Source: Paenibacillus sp. A3
GTDB lineage: Bacteria; Bacillota; Bacilli; Paenibacillales; NBRC-103111
Assembly: GCF_001399685.1 (NCBI RefSeq)
Contig: NZ_JTHN01000096.1
Location: 59,222-123,221 of the forward strand
Direction: 5' to 3'
Length of the DNA: 64,000 nt
Shown in pieces: positions 16,727 through 25,642 of this stretch. The notes beneath the pieces were generated by a model that searched no databases, was not told where the DNA came from, and saw only the letters and a list, made by a program, of their open reading frames with translations. How positions within the stretch are numbered: position 1 is the first letter of the stretch; every line of letters starts with the position of its first letter. The translations under genes were made by a program, and so were the position numbers.

Positions 16727-19045
16727 ATGAAACGCACCTATTTCCGCATACGGAACCCGTTTGCTTCGTTTCGCAAGTCGATGCTGCGGCGCATGCTTGC
16801 CGTATCGCTTTTTGCCTCGATCTTCCCCGTCATCTTTGTCGGGTTCTCCAGCTATTGGTTTGCGTCGTCCGCGATCCGCGAGGAAGTGGACCAAGCCAAC
16901 GCCCGCGTCTTGAAGCACGCTTCGTACTCCATCGATACGGCGCTGCAGCGGGTCCGCAGCAATGCGCTTCAGATGCTGCTCGGTTCGTTTTTCAACGGTA
17001 ACCTGACGGAGCAGAAATGGACGAACTACGCCGGTTTTTACTCCAATTTGTTCCAAAACCTGTCCTCTCTTCAAAATAGCAACGCCGAGATTAGCCGCAT
17101 TGTCATGTATATTGCCGAAGACGATTATCTGGTGTCGCCGGATCAAGGCGGACATAAGGTAGCCGGAGAGGAGGACCGCCGGCAGCTGCAAGGTCTGCTT
17201 GCTTCCCGCGAAGCGATGTACTGGAGCCACGATACGTTCCGGTTTATGGGGAATGCCCCCGGCGGGCAGGCGACCGTAACGCTCGTATGTCAGGTGCCGT
17301 TTCAAGCCTCGGAGCCGATCGGGCTGCTGCTTCTGCAGCTGAATCCGTCGTTCCTTCAGGAAAATATGACGCGATTTTCCGCTTACCCGGGCGAACTTTC
17401 GTTCATCTTGAACGAGGAGGGCCGGGAAGTCGTCTCGTCGGCCGGACAGCCTGCTCCTCAGGGGTTGTATGAGCAGGTGGGAGAGCATCCCGGACGCGCC
17501 TTCTCCTTCACTTGGGAAGGGCGCGATTATTTGGTCACCGCCCTCCATTCTTCGTTCAACGGCTGGACGTACCTCGACATGGTGCCTTTGCAGGAGCTGA
17601 ACGCCAAATCCCGCGGCATCGCCGTCATCACCGTCGCCATCGTGCTGGTGTTTTTGCTGCTGGGCGCAGCGGCCACGGCTTGGAGCACGAAGCGGCTTTA
17701 CCGGCCGATCGAGCATCTGGTCTCGCTGGTGCGCGGGAACCGGGACGAGGAGCTGCTGGCCGACGAGATCGGCTACGTGCAGAGCCGGTGGGCGGAGCTG
17801 AACCAGGCGACAACCCGTCTGCAGACGCAGCTCAACCGGCAGCTTCCGGCCATTCGCGAGGCGTTCGCGCTGCAGTGGCTGCAGGGGCATTACGCGCATT
17901 ATACGTCGGAGCAGCTTCCGGTTCTGTTCGAACGGTATGCCGTACCATACGGGCACACGCATGCTGTCTTCGTGCTCGCTTACGATCAATCGCCGGACGG
18001 CAGCAGCCGGTTCCGGGAAAGCGACAAGGAATTGATCGTCTTTACGATGAAAAATATCGCGCAGGACGTACTCGCGCAGCAGGGTGCAAGCGGCATGGTT
18101 GTGAACCTGCTGAACGATCAGATTGCCGTCTGGCTCTGGGAAGACACGGAGGACCCTGCGGCATGGTTCGCGCAGGTGCAGGAATTGGCTGCGGGACTGC
18201 GCGCCGTGCTGGCCGACTACTTGAAGCTGCCAGTCACGGCAGGGCTTGGGGACGGGCCGGGGCAGCCGGGCGGCATGCCAAGGCTGTTCGCGCAGGCGGC
18301 GATGGCGATCCGCTCCCGATTCTGGGCCGGGACCGGTCAAGTCATCCGCAGCGGGGACGGAGATATCGGCGAAGCGAAGTCCTACCCGTACCCGTTCGAG
18401 ATCGAAGCGGGGCTGGAGCAGGCGCTGCGCAACGGCGATGCCGCGGAAGCGGAGCTGCAGCTTGAGCAGTTCGCCGCCTATGCGCAGGAGACGCTGCGGG
18501 AGACGGAGCGGATTCGGACGGCCTATTACCAGCTCCTCACCGCCGCGCTGCGGGTTGTCTTTCTGCTCAATCTGTCGCTTAAAGAAGGCGACGGGACCGG
18601 CGACGAAACCGACCTGTACGTGCAGATCAAGAACGTGCATTCGATCCAAGAGCTGAACGACTGGTTCCGGGAGCGGCTGATCCGTCCGATTGCCCGGAAG
18701 GTGCAGCAAAGGCATCATCAGGAATACGAGCGGACGTTCGAGACCGCCATCGCTTATATCGAGGCGAATCATCATATCGATCTGTCGCTGGATCAAGTCG
18801 CCGAGCGCTGCGGACTCAGCCCGCCTTATTTCAGCAAGCTGTTCAAGCGCATCATAGGCGTGTCGTTCATCGAATATTTGACGGCCTACCGCATCGACCG
18901 CGCCAAGACGCTGCTGCAGACGACCGGCCTGTCCGTCGCCGAAGTGGCGGAGAGCGTTGGCTACCAGCCGAAAAATTTCATCCGCGTATTCAAAAAACAA
19001 ACCGGGCAAACGCCCGGTCAATTCCGTGAGACGGGTTCGGCGTAA
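16727..19045 (+). CDS. Membrane AraC-family regulator with extracellular sensor
   Basis: A 772-residue one-component sensor. A first membrane segment (~residues 22-47, beginning MLAVSLFASIFPVIF) is followed by a ~250-residue extracellular domain. A second membrane segment lies at ~302-325 (GIAVITVAIVLVFLLLGAAAT), then a cytoplasmic part and a C-terminal AraC double helix-turn-helix (~680-772, including CGLSPPYFSKLFKR and SVGYQPKNFIRVFKK). Such proteins sense extracellular carbohydrates in paenibacilli and activate nearby hydrolase and transporter genes. It directly follows the PL8 lyase and is the natural candidate to bind the element shared at 11327 and 22013. GGGGGAG precedes the start. A long antisense open frame here is a shadow. 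Confidence 0.88.
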   Translation: MKRTYFRIRNPFASFRKSMLRRMLAVSLFASIFPVIFVGFSSYWFASSAIREEVDQANARVLKHASYSIDTALQRVRSNALQMLLGSFFNGNLTEQKWTNYAGFYSNLFQNLSSLQNSNAEISRIVMYIAEDDYLVSPDQGGHKVAGEEDRRQLQGLLASREAMYWSHDTFRFMGNAPGGQATVTLVCQVPFQASEPIGLLLLQLNPSFLQENMTRFSAYPGELSFILNEEGREVVSSAGQPAPQGLYEQVGEHPGRAFSFTWEGRDYLVTALHSSFNGWTYLDMVPLQELNAKSRGIAVITVAIVLVFLLLGAAATAWSTKRLYRPIEHLVSLVRGNRDEELLADEIGYVQSRWAELNQATTRLQTQLNRQLPAIREAFALQWLQGHYAHYTSEQLPVLFERYAVPYGHTHAVFVLAYDQSPDGSSRFRESDKELIVFTMKNIAQDVLAQQGASGMVVNLLNDQIAVWLWEDTEDPAAWFAQVQELAAGLRAVLADYLKLPVTAGLGDGPGQPGGMPRLFAQAAMAIRSRFWAGTGQVIRSGDGDIGEAKSYPYPFEIEAGLEQALRNGDAAEAELQLEQFAAYAQETLRETERIRTAYYQLLTAALRVVFLLNLSLKEGDGTGDETDLYVQIKNVHSIQELNDWFRERLIRPIARKVQQRHHQEYERTFETAIAYIEANHHIDLSLDQVAERCGLSPPYFSKLFKRIIGVSFIEYLTAYRIDRAKTLLQTTGLSVAEVAESVGYQPKNFIRVFKKQTGQTPGQFRETGSA

Positions 19046-19078
19046 GGCCGGACCCATTTTATTTTGTCGAACAGTACC

Positions 19079-19795
19079 TTACTCCTGCGGCAGTTTGGTT
19101 GAAAAGCCCTCGATCAATACGCTTAAGCCAAAAGAAAACTCCTTCTCCCAATCCGTATTTGTGATATGGGGCGCCAGGCGGATCGTATTGGGGAAGTGCT
19201 CCTCCGGCAATTGACGAAAAAACCGGCTGTACTGCTCGCCCATCGCTTCAAACGAAGCATGATCTTCTTCCCCGGCAAAAGCGTGAAGCCGAGTTTCTTC
19301 GGCCACGAATCCCAGCACATAGTTTTTCAGCATGGACGCGATCCACGGGATTTGAGGGTCCGCGAAGCCAGCCGAGACGAAGAGCTGATAGAGCTTTTCA
19401 ATTTGCGTTAGACGCTGATAGCCCACCCCGATGGTAAGATTGAACAGCTCTACCGCATCCCGGTGCTGAAGAAGGACTTTCCTGAACTGAATTCCCCATT
19501 GCAAAACCTGCTCTTTCCATGGCAGCGACGCCTCCGGCCAAACCATTTCCCCGCTGATTTTATCCGAAAGCAATTGCATCAACTGTTCTTTATCTCTGAA
19601 ATGATAATATAAGGAGGCGGTTTTGACCTGCAGCTTGTCTGCGATTTTGCGCATGCTGAGTTCCTTCAGGCCGATCTCATCCAGCACCTGCAGCGCGGTT
19701 TGAAGGATACGAACCCGGTCGAGCGGAATATGCGCGGCTTCCGCCTCCGGCCAACCCAGGATGGAGTCCGGGGGAGAGATCCTTTTCCTAGCCAT
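19079..19795 (-). CDS. TetR family transcriptional repressor (TetR-C type)
   Basis: A 238-residue protein with an N-terminal helix-turn-helix (LSMRKIADKLQVKTASLYYHFRDKEQLMQLL, ~residues 46-76). The C-terminal helical domain resembles the ligand-binding half of tetracycline-type repressors. The first ~25 residues are an extension before the DNA-binding domain. It is divergent from a VOC-fold gene across a palindromic operator, so it probably represses both. The ligand is unknown. Confidence 0.88.
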   Translation of the reverse strand: MARKRISPPDSILGWPEAEAAHIPLDRVRILQTALQVLDEIGLKELSMRKIADKLQVKTASLYYHFRDKEQLMQLLSDKISGEMVWPEASLPWKEQVLQWGIQFRKVLLQHRDAVELFNLTIGVGYQRLTQIEKLYQLFVSAGFADPQIPWIASMLKNYVLGFVAEETRLHAFAGEEDHASFEAMGEQYSRFFRQLPEEHFPNTIRLAPHITNTDWEKEFSFGLSVLIEGFSTKLPQE

Positions 19796-19813
19796 GAGAA
19801 TTCACCCTTTCCG

Positions 19814-19842
19814 TTGACAAGTATACCATATTCGATTATTCT
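19814..19842 (+). promoter_or_regulatory. Promoter of the VOC gene
   Basis: Perfect TTGACA at 19814-19819 and TATTCT at 19837-19842 with the ideal 17-base spacer. The tetR-side -10 (TATACT on the minus strand, 19825-19820) overlaps the same region. Confidence 0.7.
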
Positions 19843-19848
19843 AACACT

Positions 19849-19876
19849 ATTAGATTAATCTAATATAATTAGATTA
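19849..19876. promoter_or_regulatory. TetR operator: overlapping palindromes
   Basis: Two interlocked inverted repeats: TTAGATTAATCTAA and AATCTAATATAATTAGATT. The half-site TTAGATT occurs three times. Position, immediately downstream of the VOC promoter and upstream of tetR, fits an autoregulated repressor site. Confidence 0.7.
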
Positions 19877-19958
19877 AAAGGTGATCCTGGTGAACACCTG
19901 CGATAAGGTGCATATTCTGCCCTGCGGTAGAGTCAAAGTTATACGAGGAGGCAACTTT

Positions 19959-20327
19959 ATGAAACTGAACCACTTAAATCTTTGCGTTAACGATCTGTCC
20001 GAAGCAACGGATTTCTTCCGGAGCTTATTCGACTTTCAACTGCTCGGCCAGAAAGGCGACGCTCTCGCCGTGATGAGCGATGGAGAGGGCTTTACTCTGG
20101 TTTTGAGCCGTTTTCAGGAGGAGACCGTCACTTACCCGAAGGATTTCCATCTCGGTTTTTATGTTGAAACGATGGCCGAGGTAGATGAGTTCTACGCCAA
20201 GCTCGCTGCCGCCAATATTCATACGGATCACGGTCCCAGAAAAATGAGAGGCGGTTACACCTTGTACTTTACGGCCCTTGGCGGCCTGCTCTTTGAAGTC
20301 ACGTCTTTCTTTCGCGAATCCGAATGA
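19959..20327 (+). CDS. VOC (glyoxalase/bleomycin-resistance fold) protein
   Basis: A 122-residue single-domain VOC protein beginning MKLNHLNLCVNDLSEATDFF and ending LFEVTSFF, the typical paired beta-alpha-beta-beta-beta modules. It contains a metal-type His at the start (HLNL) and a Glu at the end (FEVTS). GAGGAGG lies 8 bases before ATG 19959; the frame is open upstream but lacks a ribosome site. It is regulated by the divergent TetR protein. Enzyme or binding protein cannot be decided. Confidence 0.85.
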   Translation: MKLNHLNLCVNDLSEATDFFRSLFDFQLLGQKGDALAVMSDGEGFTLVLSRFQEETVTYPKDFHLGFYVETMAEVDEFYAKLAAANIHTDHGPRKMRGGYTLYFTALGGLLFEVTSFFRESE

Positions 20328-20341
20328 CGAATAGCAAGAAA

Positions 20342-20380
20342 CCGCCCCATATCGAATCGGTTTCGATACGGGGCGGCTCT
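20342..20380. terminator. Bidirectional terminator between VOC and TraB genes
   Basis: CCGCCCC...TATCGA paired with TCGATA...GGGGCGG, flanked by CTCTTTAT on the plus strand and TTTCTT on the minus strand. Confidence 0.7.
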
Positions 20381-20393
20381 TTATCGCCTAGTG

Positions 20394-21797
20394 TTATTGA
20401 ATAAATTGCACGTCGTAGCCTTTTTGCTTCAATTGGTCGAGAACCATATCTTTCACCGCATAGTGCGCCGCACCGATGACGACAAAATAAGTGGATTTAC
20501 CGTCTTTCTCCAACAATTCCACCAGTTTTTTCGTCATGTTCTTGTCCCGTTCCCCGAGCAGCCTTTGAGCCAGCCCGCTTTGGTTAAACTGCTGGGAAGA
20601 AGCGGAGAAGGATTGGCTAAAGCCGTCCAAGTCCCCCTTGGCCCACAACTGCTGCCATTGCTTGAACTGCGCAGCCATGTCCGGAGCACTGGCGTCAGGC
20701 GTCAACAGGTGGTCCAGCATCGCATTCAGTTCTTTCTCCTGCTCTTGCGGAGACGCGCTGCTCAGAACATCGCCTTGCAGCTTGAACCCTTCCAGCTCCT
20801 GAACCGGTTTTCCGGCCAGCTTGGCGCTCGATAGGAAGTGCATATCGACACCCAAAGCGGTAGCCTGCGCCAACTCCTCAGGAGATTTCATAAGCGCCGT
20901 AAGGGACAGGTTGGAGTTGATCACCCAAGGCTTAAGCTGATCGAAGGCTTGTTTGGGCAGTCCCAATTTGTCGATTACGCGCTCCAGCTTTTCATAGGTT
21001 TCTTTGGATACGTGATCCTTCAGCGTCGTGCCGTCGTTATAGCTCGTCAGACTGGTGAAATACTCCAATCCAGCCGTGTCGTCCCCCATGAGATTCACTT
21101 CGACCAGCAGAGCGTCGGACGATTGGAACGCATCCTTGACTTGCTTCCGCAGCGGATACATCTCCGGAATCCCCAGATGAATCGATCCGAACAAATACAT
21201 CGTATTGTTCCCCCTGGTCACTTTCCAGAAAAGCCCTTTTGCCCCGCCGTCGGCAGTTTCGTAGGCATATTCGATGACCCGGCTGGCCAACACGACCGCC
21301 TGTTCGACGGTGCACGGTTGATCCAACTCCAAACCGCTGCCCGTTCCTTGGACGATGCCTTTCTTCTGCAAATACGCAATCGGCTCAGCGTCCTTATCCA
21401 TCTCGAAGGCTGCCGGCAGCTCGTATTGCTTTAACAAACCGAACAAAGATTGGAGAACGGTGTCTCTAGTAATCGTTGCGGTTCCCGATGGCAGCGTGAA
21501 CTCGCCCTTTTTGCTTAATCCCAGCGCATCCAGCTTCGCTCCGGCCGCTTGCACTAACGATTGAAATCTATCATGAGTGATCGGTTTTTGAAAGGTTCCG
21601 TCATAGTACCAAGACAGCGGGAAAATGCCGTATTTTTCCCCTTCGTTCAGTACGCCCATCGACCATGGACTGATCTGAGGCGCAGCCTGTGGCGCTTCGT
21701 TCGCCAGTGCGGGTACGACGGTTCCGAGCATTGTGGTGACGGCGAACAAGCCTCCGGCCAGACCGCGTTTCCACTTGTTCCATGTTCCAGATTTCAT
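20394..21797 (-). CDS. Secreted TraB/GumN family protein with SLH-like N-terminus
   Basis: A 467-residue protein with a signal peptide ending near ALANEA (~33). Residues ~40-175 hold two SLH-like repeats (SPWSMGVLNEGEKYGIFP...THDRFQSLV and the repeat ending VEQAVVLASRVI). The TraB/GumN domain follows, from FWKVTRGNNTMYLFGSIHLG to the C-terminal VVIGAAHYAVKDM. The paired motifs GSIHLG and GAAHY are the conserved, probably metal-binding or catalytic elements of this Tiki/TraB-like fold, some eukaryotic members of which are proteases. The start was set at MKSGTWNKWKRG because GGAGG precedes it. It is monocistronic; function is unknown, likely at the cell wall. Confidence 0.85.
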   Translation of the reverse strand: MKSGTWNKWKRGLAGGLFAVTTMLGTVVPALANEAPQAAPQISPWSMGVLNEGEKYGIFPLSWYYDGTFQKPITHDRFQSLVQAAGAKLDALGLSKKGEFTLPSGTATITRDTVLQSLFGLLKQYELPAAFEMDKDAEPIAYLQKKGIVQGTGSGLELDQPCTVEQAVVLASRVIEYAYETADGGAKGLFWKVTRGNNTMYLFGSIHLGIPEMYPLRKQVKDAFQSSDALLVEVNLMGDDTAGLEYFTSLTSYNDGTTLKDHVSKETYEKLERVIDKLGLPKQAFDQLKPWVINSNLSLTALMKSPEELAQATALGVDMHFLSSAKLAGKPVQELEGFKLQGDVLSSASPQEQEKELNAMLDHLLTPDASAPDMAAQFKQWQQLWAKGDLDGFSQSFSASSQQFNQSGLAQRLLGERDKNMTKKLVELLEKDGKSTYFVVIGAAHYAVKDMVLDQLKQKGYDVQFIQ

Positions 21798-21850
21798 GCA
21801 ATGTTGCCTCCCAGATGTATGTAGTAGAATCATAGATGAAAGCAGTACTG

Positions 21851-21879
21851 ATTATAGACCTTTCGGCTGGAAAACTCAA
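21851..21879 (-). promoter_or_regulatory. Promoter of the TraB/GumN gene
   Basis: On the minus strand, TTGAGT (21879-21874), a 17-base spacer and a perfect TATAAT (21856-21851). It occupies part of the 331-base gap before the importer operon. Confidence 0.65.
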
Positions 21880-22012
21880 CCATAGGGAGGAAAACACGGG
21901 CTGCGGTCATGCTCATTTTTTATATTGCCGGCGAAGATAAGAAGTGGGCATGACGCTTGTAAATCGTGCACCGGCGCGTCTTTTCGGCATCTGTCGCGAG
22001 GGGCGATGCTCC

Positions 22013-22075
22013 TTTTTTGCCCGGAAACCGCCCCAAGAATTGAGCCTTGCTGCCATCTCCGCTTCGCTGTACGAT
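22013..22075 (+). promoter_or_regulatory. Shared bipartite regulatory element and promoter ahead of the importer (copy B)
   Basis: TTTTTTGCCCGG at 22013-22024, a 9-base spacer, CAAGAATTGAGCCTTGC at 22034-22050. TTGCTG (22047-22052) then lies 17 bases from TACGAT (22070-22075). The two blocks and their spacing are identical to those at 11327-11364, and the -35/-10 positions correspond. The surrounding bases are not conserved, so this is not a simple duplication of a longer segment. Confidence 0.7.
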
Positions 22076-22128
22076 GCAGACATATTCGATCGAAGACGGA
22101 TTGATCTGACAACGCAGGAGGTGGAAGC

Positions 22129-23124
22129 ATGGGTTCATCCGAAACGGAAGCAGTTCGCGGTACGAACGTTCCGGCCGGCTTGCGGAAGAACGGAGCCGGG
22201 CCGAAGACAAACGGCTTCATCAAGGAATGGGCGGTCGCTTTGCGAAGAGACAAAGGCTTATACTTGCTCGCGGCGCCGGGATTGCTGTTTTTTCTCGTTT
22301 TTAAATATTTCCCGATTTGGGGATTGGCTCTGGCTTTCAAGGATTACTCGCCTTGGAGCGGCTTCTGGGGCAGCGAATGGGTAGGGTTCAAATATTTTCA
22401 GGAATTTTTCTCGAACCCCGACTTCTGGATTTTGTTCCGCAACACGATGGGGATCAGCTTCATGAACATCTTATTTTTCTTCCCGATGCCGATCGTGCTG
22501 GCGCTGCTGCTGAACGAAGTGCGCGCGCTGTTCTTTAAGAAATTCGTGCAAACGGTTATTTACTTGCCTCACTTTTTATCCTGGGTCGTGATCGTGGGCA
22601 TCTGCTTCCTGCTGCTCAGCCAAGGCACCGGCGTGGTCAACCAATTGATCACGGAATCCGGGGGCAAGTCGATTGCTTTCTTGACGAACCCGGACGGCTT
22701 CTGGCTCATGCTGACCGCGCAGAGCATCTGGAAGGAAGCGGGCTGGGGGACGATTATTTTCCTCGCGGCGCTTACGGCCATTAACCAGGAACTGTACGAG
22801 GCGGCCCAGATCGACGGGGCGAACCGCTGGAAGCAAATGCTGAACATTACGCTGCCGGGCATCCGCAGCACGATCATCGTGCTGTTCATCCTGCGGCTCG
22901 GACAAGTACTGGAGGTCGGCTTCGAGCAAATTTACCTGATGGCGAGTGCGCCGGTATCCAGCGTAGCCGACGTGTTCGACACCTACGTCTACCGCGTAGG
23001 CATCCTGAACGGCCGGTTCGGCTATGCAACCGTCGTCGGCGTCTTTAAATCCGTCGTCGGTCTCATCCTCGTCGTTACGGCCAACCGTCTCGCGAAGCGT
23101 TTCGGAGAGGAGGGGCTCTACTAA
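22129..23124 (+). CDS. ABC sugar importer permease, LplB type
   Basis: A 331-residue polytopic membrane protein with six predicted segments, starting at LYLLAAPGLLFFLVFKYFP. The permease EAA loop EAAQIDGANRWKQMLNITLPG lies near residues 223-243 and contacts the ATPase. This type imports oligosaccharides with an MsmX-like shared ATPase, which is not encoded here. GGAGG precedes the start. First gene of an importer operon (permease, permease, binding lipoprotein) ending in a fucosidase. Confidence 0.9.
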   Translation: MGSSETEAVRGTNVPAGLRKNGAGPKTNGFIKEWAVALRRDKGLYLLAAPGLLFFLVFKYFPIWGLALAFKDYSPWSGFWGSEWVGFKYFQEFFSNPDFWILFRNTMGISFMNILFFFPMPIVLALLLNEVRALFFKKFVQTVIYLPHFLSWVVIVGICFLLLSQGTGVVNQLITESGGKSIAFLTNPDGFWLMLTAQSIWKEAGWGTIIFLAALTAINQELYEAAQIDGANRWKQMLNITLPGIRSTIIVLFILRLGQVLEVGFEQIYLMASAPVSSVADVFDTYVYRVGILNGRFGYATVVGVFKSVVGLILVVTANRLAKRFGEEGLY

Positions 23125-23125
23125 C

Positions 23126-24007
23126 ATGAAAGCATCGGCCTCTTACCGTTTCTTTCAAGCGGCGAATTACGTGCTGTTGACCGTCATCTCGCTGCTGACG
23201 CTGCTGCCTTTTCTGTATGTGGTGATCGTCTCGTTCACCGACGCGAACGAGTACGTGACGAAGTCGGTCGTTATTTTTCCGGAAAAATGGAGTCTTGACT
23301 CGTACCGGTACATCTTGTCGACAGGGACGTTCATCCGGTCGATGGGAATCAGTGCGGTGTTGGCCGTCGTCGGTACCCTGCTCAGTCTTGTGGTGACCAG
23401 CTCGCTCTCGTATGTGCTGTCACGCAAGCGGCTCAAGGGCAAGCAGTTTTTCCTCGTGGCGATTTTGCTCACGATGCTGTTTCAGCCGGGGATGATTCCG
23501 AACTATATGCTTGTGGACAGCCTGGGCCTTACCGATACGATCTGGGCGCTCATTTTGCCGGTGCTGACCGGGGCCTGGTACGTGTTCTTGATGAAGAACT
23601 TCTATCAGGACGTGCCCGCCGAATTGGAGGAGGCCGCCAACATCGACGGCTGCTCGGACATCGGCGTCTTCTTCCGGGTCATGCTGCCGCTCTCGCTGCC
23701 GGCGCTGGCCGCTTTCGGACTGTTTTTTGCAGTGGCGTACTGGAATACGTATTTCAGCGCGGTGCTGTACATTAACGACGACTCGCTGCGGCCGATGCAG
23801 GTGCTGCTCCAACTGCTGCTGATTCAGGCGTCCACGCAGGTAGCCGACCCGAGCGTCGCGGCCATGATCCAAAGCGAGCAGACCGTGCCGCCGGATGTTA
23901 TCAAAATGGCTGCCGTCGTCATCTCCTCGCTGCCGATCGTTGTGATTTATCCATTTTTGCAGAAGTATTTCGTCAAGGGTATGATGGTGGGCTCGGTCAA
24001 AGGCTGA
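23126..24007 (+). CDS. ABC sugar importer permease, YtcP type
   Basis: A 293-residue partner permease. The first membrane segment is VLLTVISLLTLLPFLYVVIVSF. The EAA loop is EEAANIDGCSDIGVFFRVMLPLS, near residues 168-190, and it ends with the typical FLQKYFVKGMMVGSVKG. It starts one base after the first permease stop with a GAGGGG ribosome site, so the two are co-translated. Confidence 0.9.
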   Translation: MKASASYRFFQAANYVLLTVISLLTLLPFLYVVIVSFTDANEYVTKSVVIFPEKWSLDSYRYILSTGTFIRSMGISAVLAVVGTLLSLVVTSSLSYVLSRKRLKGKQFFLVAILLTMLFQPGMIPNYMLVDSLGLTDTIWALILPVLTGAWYVFLMKNFYQDVPAELEEAANIDGCSDIGVFFRVMLPLSLPALAAFGLFFAVAYWNTYFSAVLYINDDSLRPMQVLLQLLLIQASTQVADPSVAAMIQSEQTVPPDVIKMAAVVISSLPIVVIYPFLQKYFVKGMMVGSVKG

Positions 24008-24097
24008 TGCATTGTAGTCTGACCGTGTCCGGCCGTTCACCGATAAAAGAAACATTCGCCTCGCATCCGGAAACATACTTAAGGGAGGTCATCTTGA

Positions 24098-25630
24098 ATG
24101 AAAACGATGAAAACAATCGCAGCAGGCGCCGTATCGGTCGCCCTGGTCGCTTCGCTCGCCGCCTGCGGCGGGAAGCCGTCCGACGCTCCGGCAGCTCAAG
24201 GGGACGGCAAATCCGGCAAGCCGATGGATATCACCGTCACGACGATCGCGTTCAGCGCGGCGCCGACCGGGGAGCTGGAAGGGCTCAAGAAGATCGGCGA
24301 GAAATTCAACGTCAATCTGAAAATCAATTACATCCCGGCCAACAACATTACGGAAAAGCTGAACGTGCTGCTGGCGTCGAGCGACATTACCGACGTGATG
24401 TTCGTGGAGGACTTCAACACGACGCCGAGCTTCCTGAATGCGATCGACAAGGGCGCGTTCTGGGAACTGACGCCGTATATCAAAAATTACCCGAACTTAT
24501 CCAAATATCCGCAAAACGTTTTTGATAACGCCTCCATTAAAGGCAAGCTGTATTCGCTGCCGCGGGTGCGTCCGCTGGACGGCTCCGAGGCGCTCGTGCT
24601 GCGCAAAGACTGGCTTGAAAAGCTCGGCATGCAGCCGCCGAAGACAATGGATGAGCTGTATAACGTGCTTACGGCCTTCGCGAAGAACGACCCGGACGGC
24701 AACGGCAAGGCCGATACGTACGGATTGGCGCTCTTCGGTTCGCCGGGCCCGGCCGGGTATCTGATCAGTATGTTCGGCGCGGGAACGGGCTGGCAGAAAG
24801 GCGCGGACGGCAGCATCACCCCGAACTGGATGACGCCGCAGGCGAAAGAGGCGATGCAGTTCTGGAACAAAACGTTCCAATCCGGAGGCATCATGCCGGA
24901 TCTGCCGGTCATGAAGAGCCAGCAGGTGCGCGACATGCTCGTTCAAGGAAAAGCCGGTGCGGCGATCACGAACGTCTCCGACGCCTATAAATTCAATCAA
25001 GACTTGAAAAAAGCGAATCCGAACGCCAACCTGGTGGCCTATGAGATTCCGAAAGCTGCCGACGGCAAAGCGCATTACGAGCAGGCTATCGGCTATTACG
25101 GCCAATTCCTCGTCAGCAAGAAAGTGAGCGAGGAGAAGCTGAAGCGCATTCTGGAAGTGTACGATTATACGGCTACCGAGGAAGGCTACAATCTGGGAAC
25201 ATACGGCATCAAGGATACGGACTTCACCATCGGCGCGGACGGCGCGGTCACACAAACGGAAGATGGCAAGAAGAAAGGCTATTCGGGCGACTCTACGGGC
25301 CAATGGGTAACCGGCTATTACAACAAGTATTTGCGCGCCAGCGTGCCGGGCATGCCGTCTGACGTACTGGAATACAATAAAAAGCTGGTCGATACGATCG
25401 CGGGACAATCCGAGCCGAATCCGGAGTTCGGGCTGCCGAAATCGGCGCCGTTCAAGGAAAAAGGAGCCGACTGGAACAAAAAGATCAACGATATGATGAT
25501 CAACGTTATTATCGGAAAAGCGACGATCGACGATTGGGACAAATTCGTCAAGACGATGAAGGACGACCCGGGCTATCAAAGCCACATCAAGGAAATGAAC
25601 GAGAGCTATAAAGCCAAGGGTCAGAAGTAA
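24098..25630 (+). CDS. Extracellular solute-binding lipoprotein, LplA-like
   Basis: A 510-residue lipoprotein with a lipobox at SLAAC (Cys ~23), so it is tethered outside the membrane. The body is a family-1-type sugar-binding fold (WELTPYIKNYPNLSK, LVLRKDWLEKLGM and QAIGYYGQFLVSKK are typical). It delivers oligosaccharides to the two permeases upstream. GGGAGG lies ahead of the ATG, and a 90-base gap from the permeases could allow separate tuning. The ligand is unknown; fucosylated or uronate-containing products are suggested by the neighbouring fucosidase and the shared promoter element with the PL8 lyase. Confidence 0.9.
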   Translation: MKTMKTIAAGAVSVALVASLAACGGKPSDAPAAQGDGKSGKPMDITVTTIAFSAAPTGELEGLKKIGEKFNVNLKINYIPANNITEKLNVLLASSDITDVMFVEDFNTTPSFLNAIDKGAFWELTPYIKNYPNLSKYPQNVFDNASIKGKLYSLPRVRPLDGSEALVLRKDWLEKLGMQPPKTMDELYNVLTAFAKNDPDGNGKADTYGLALFGSPGPAGYLISMFGAGTGWQKGADGSITPNWMTPQAKEAMQFWNKTFQSGGIMPDLPVMKSQQVRDMLVQGKAGAAITNVSDAYKFNQDLKKANPNANLVAYEIPKAADGKAHYEQAIGYYGQFLVSKKVSEEKLKRILEVYDYTATEEGYNLGTYGIKDTDFTIGADGAVTQTEDGKKKGYSGDSTGQWVTGYYNKYLRASVPGMPSDVLEYNKKLVDTIAGQSEPNPEFGLPKSAPFKEKGADWNKKINDMMINVIIGKATIDDWDKFVKTMKDDPGYQSHIKEMNESYKAKGQK

Positions 25631-25642
25631 TCCGGCTGACGA

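Noticed and set aside
16718..19057. 779-codon minus-strand frame opposite the AraC-type sensor
   Set aside because: The plus-strand protein has membrane segments and a canonical AraC domain; the antisense translation is low-complexity and basic, a codon-bias shadow.
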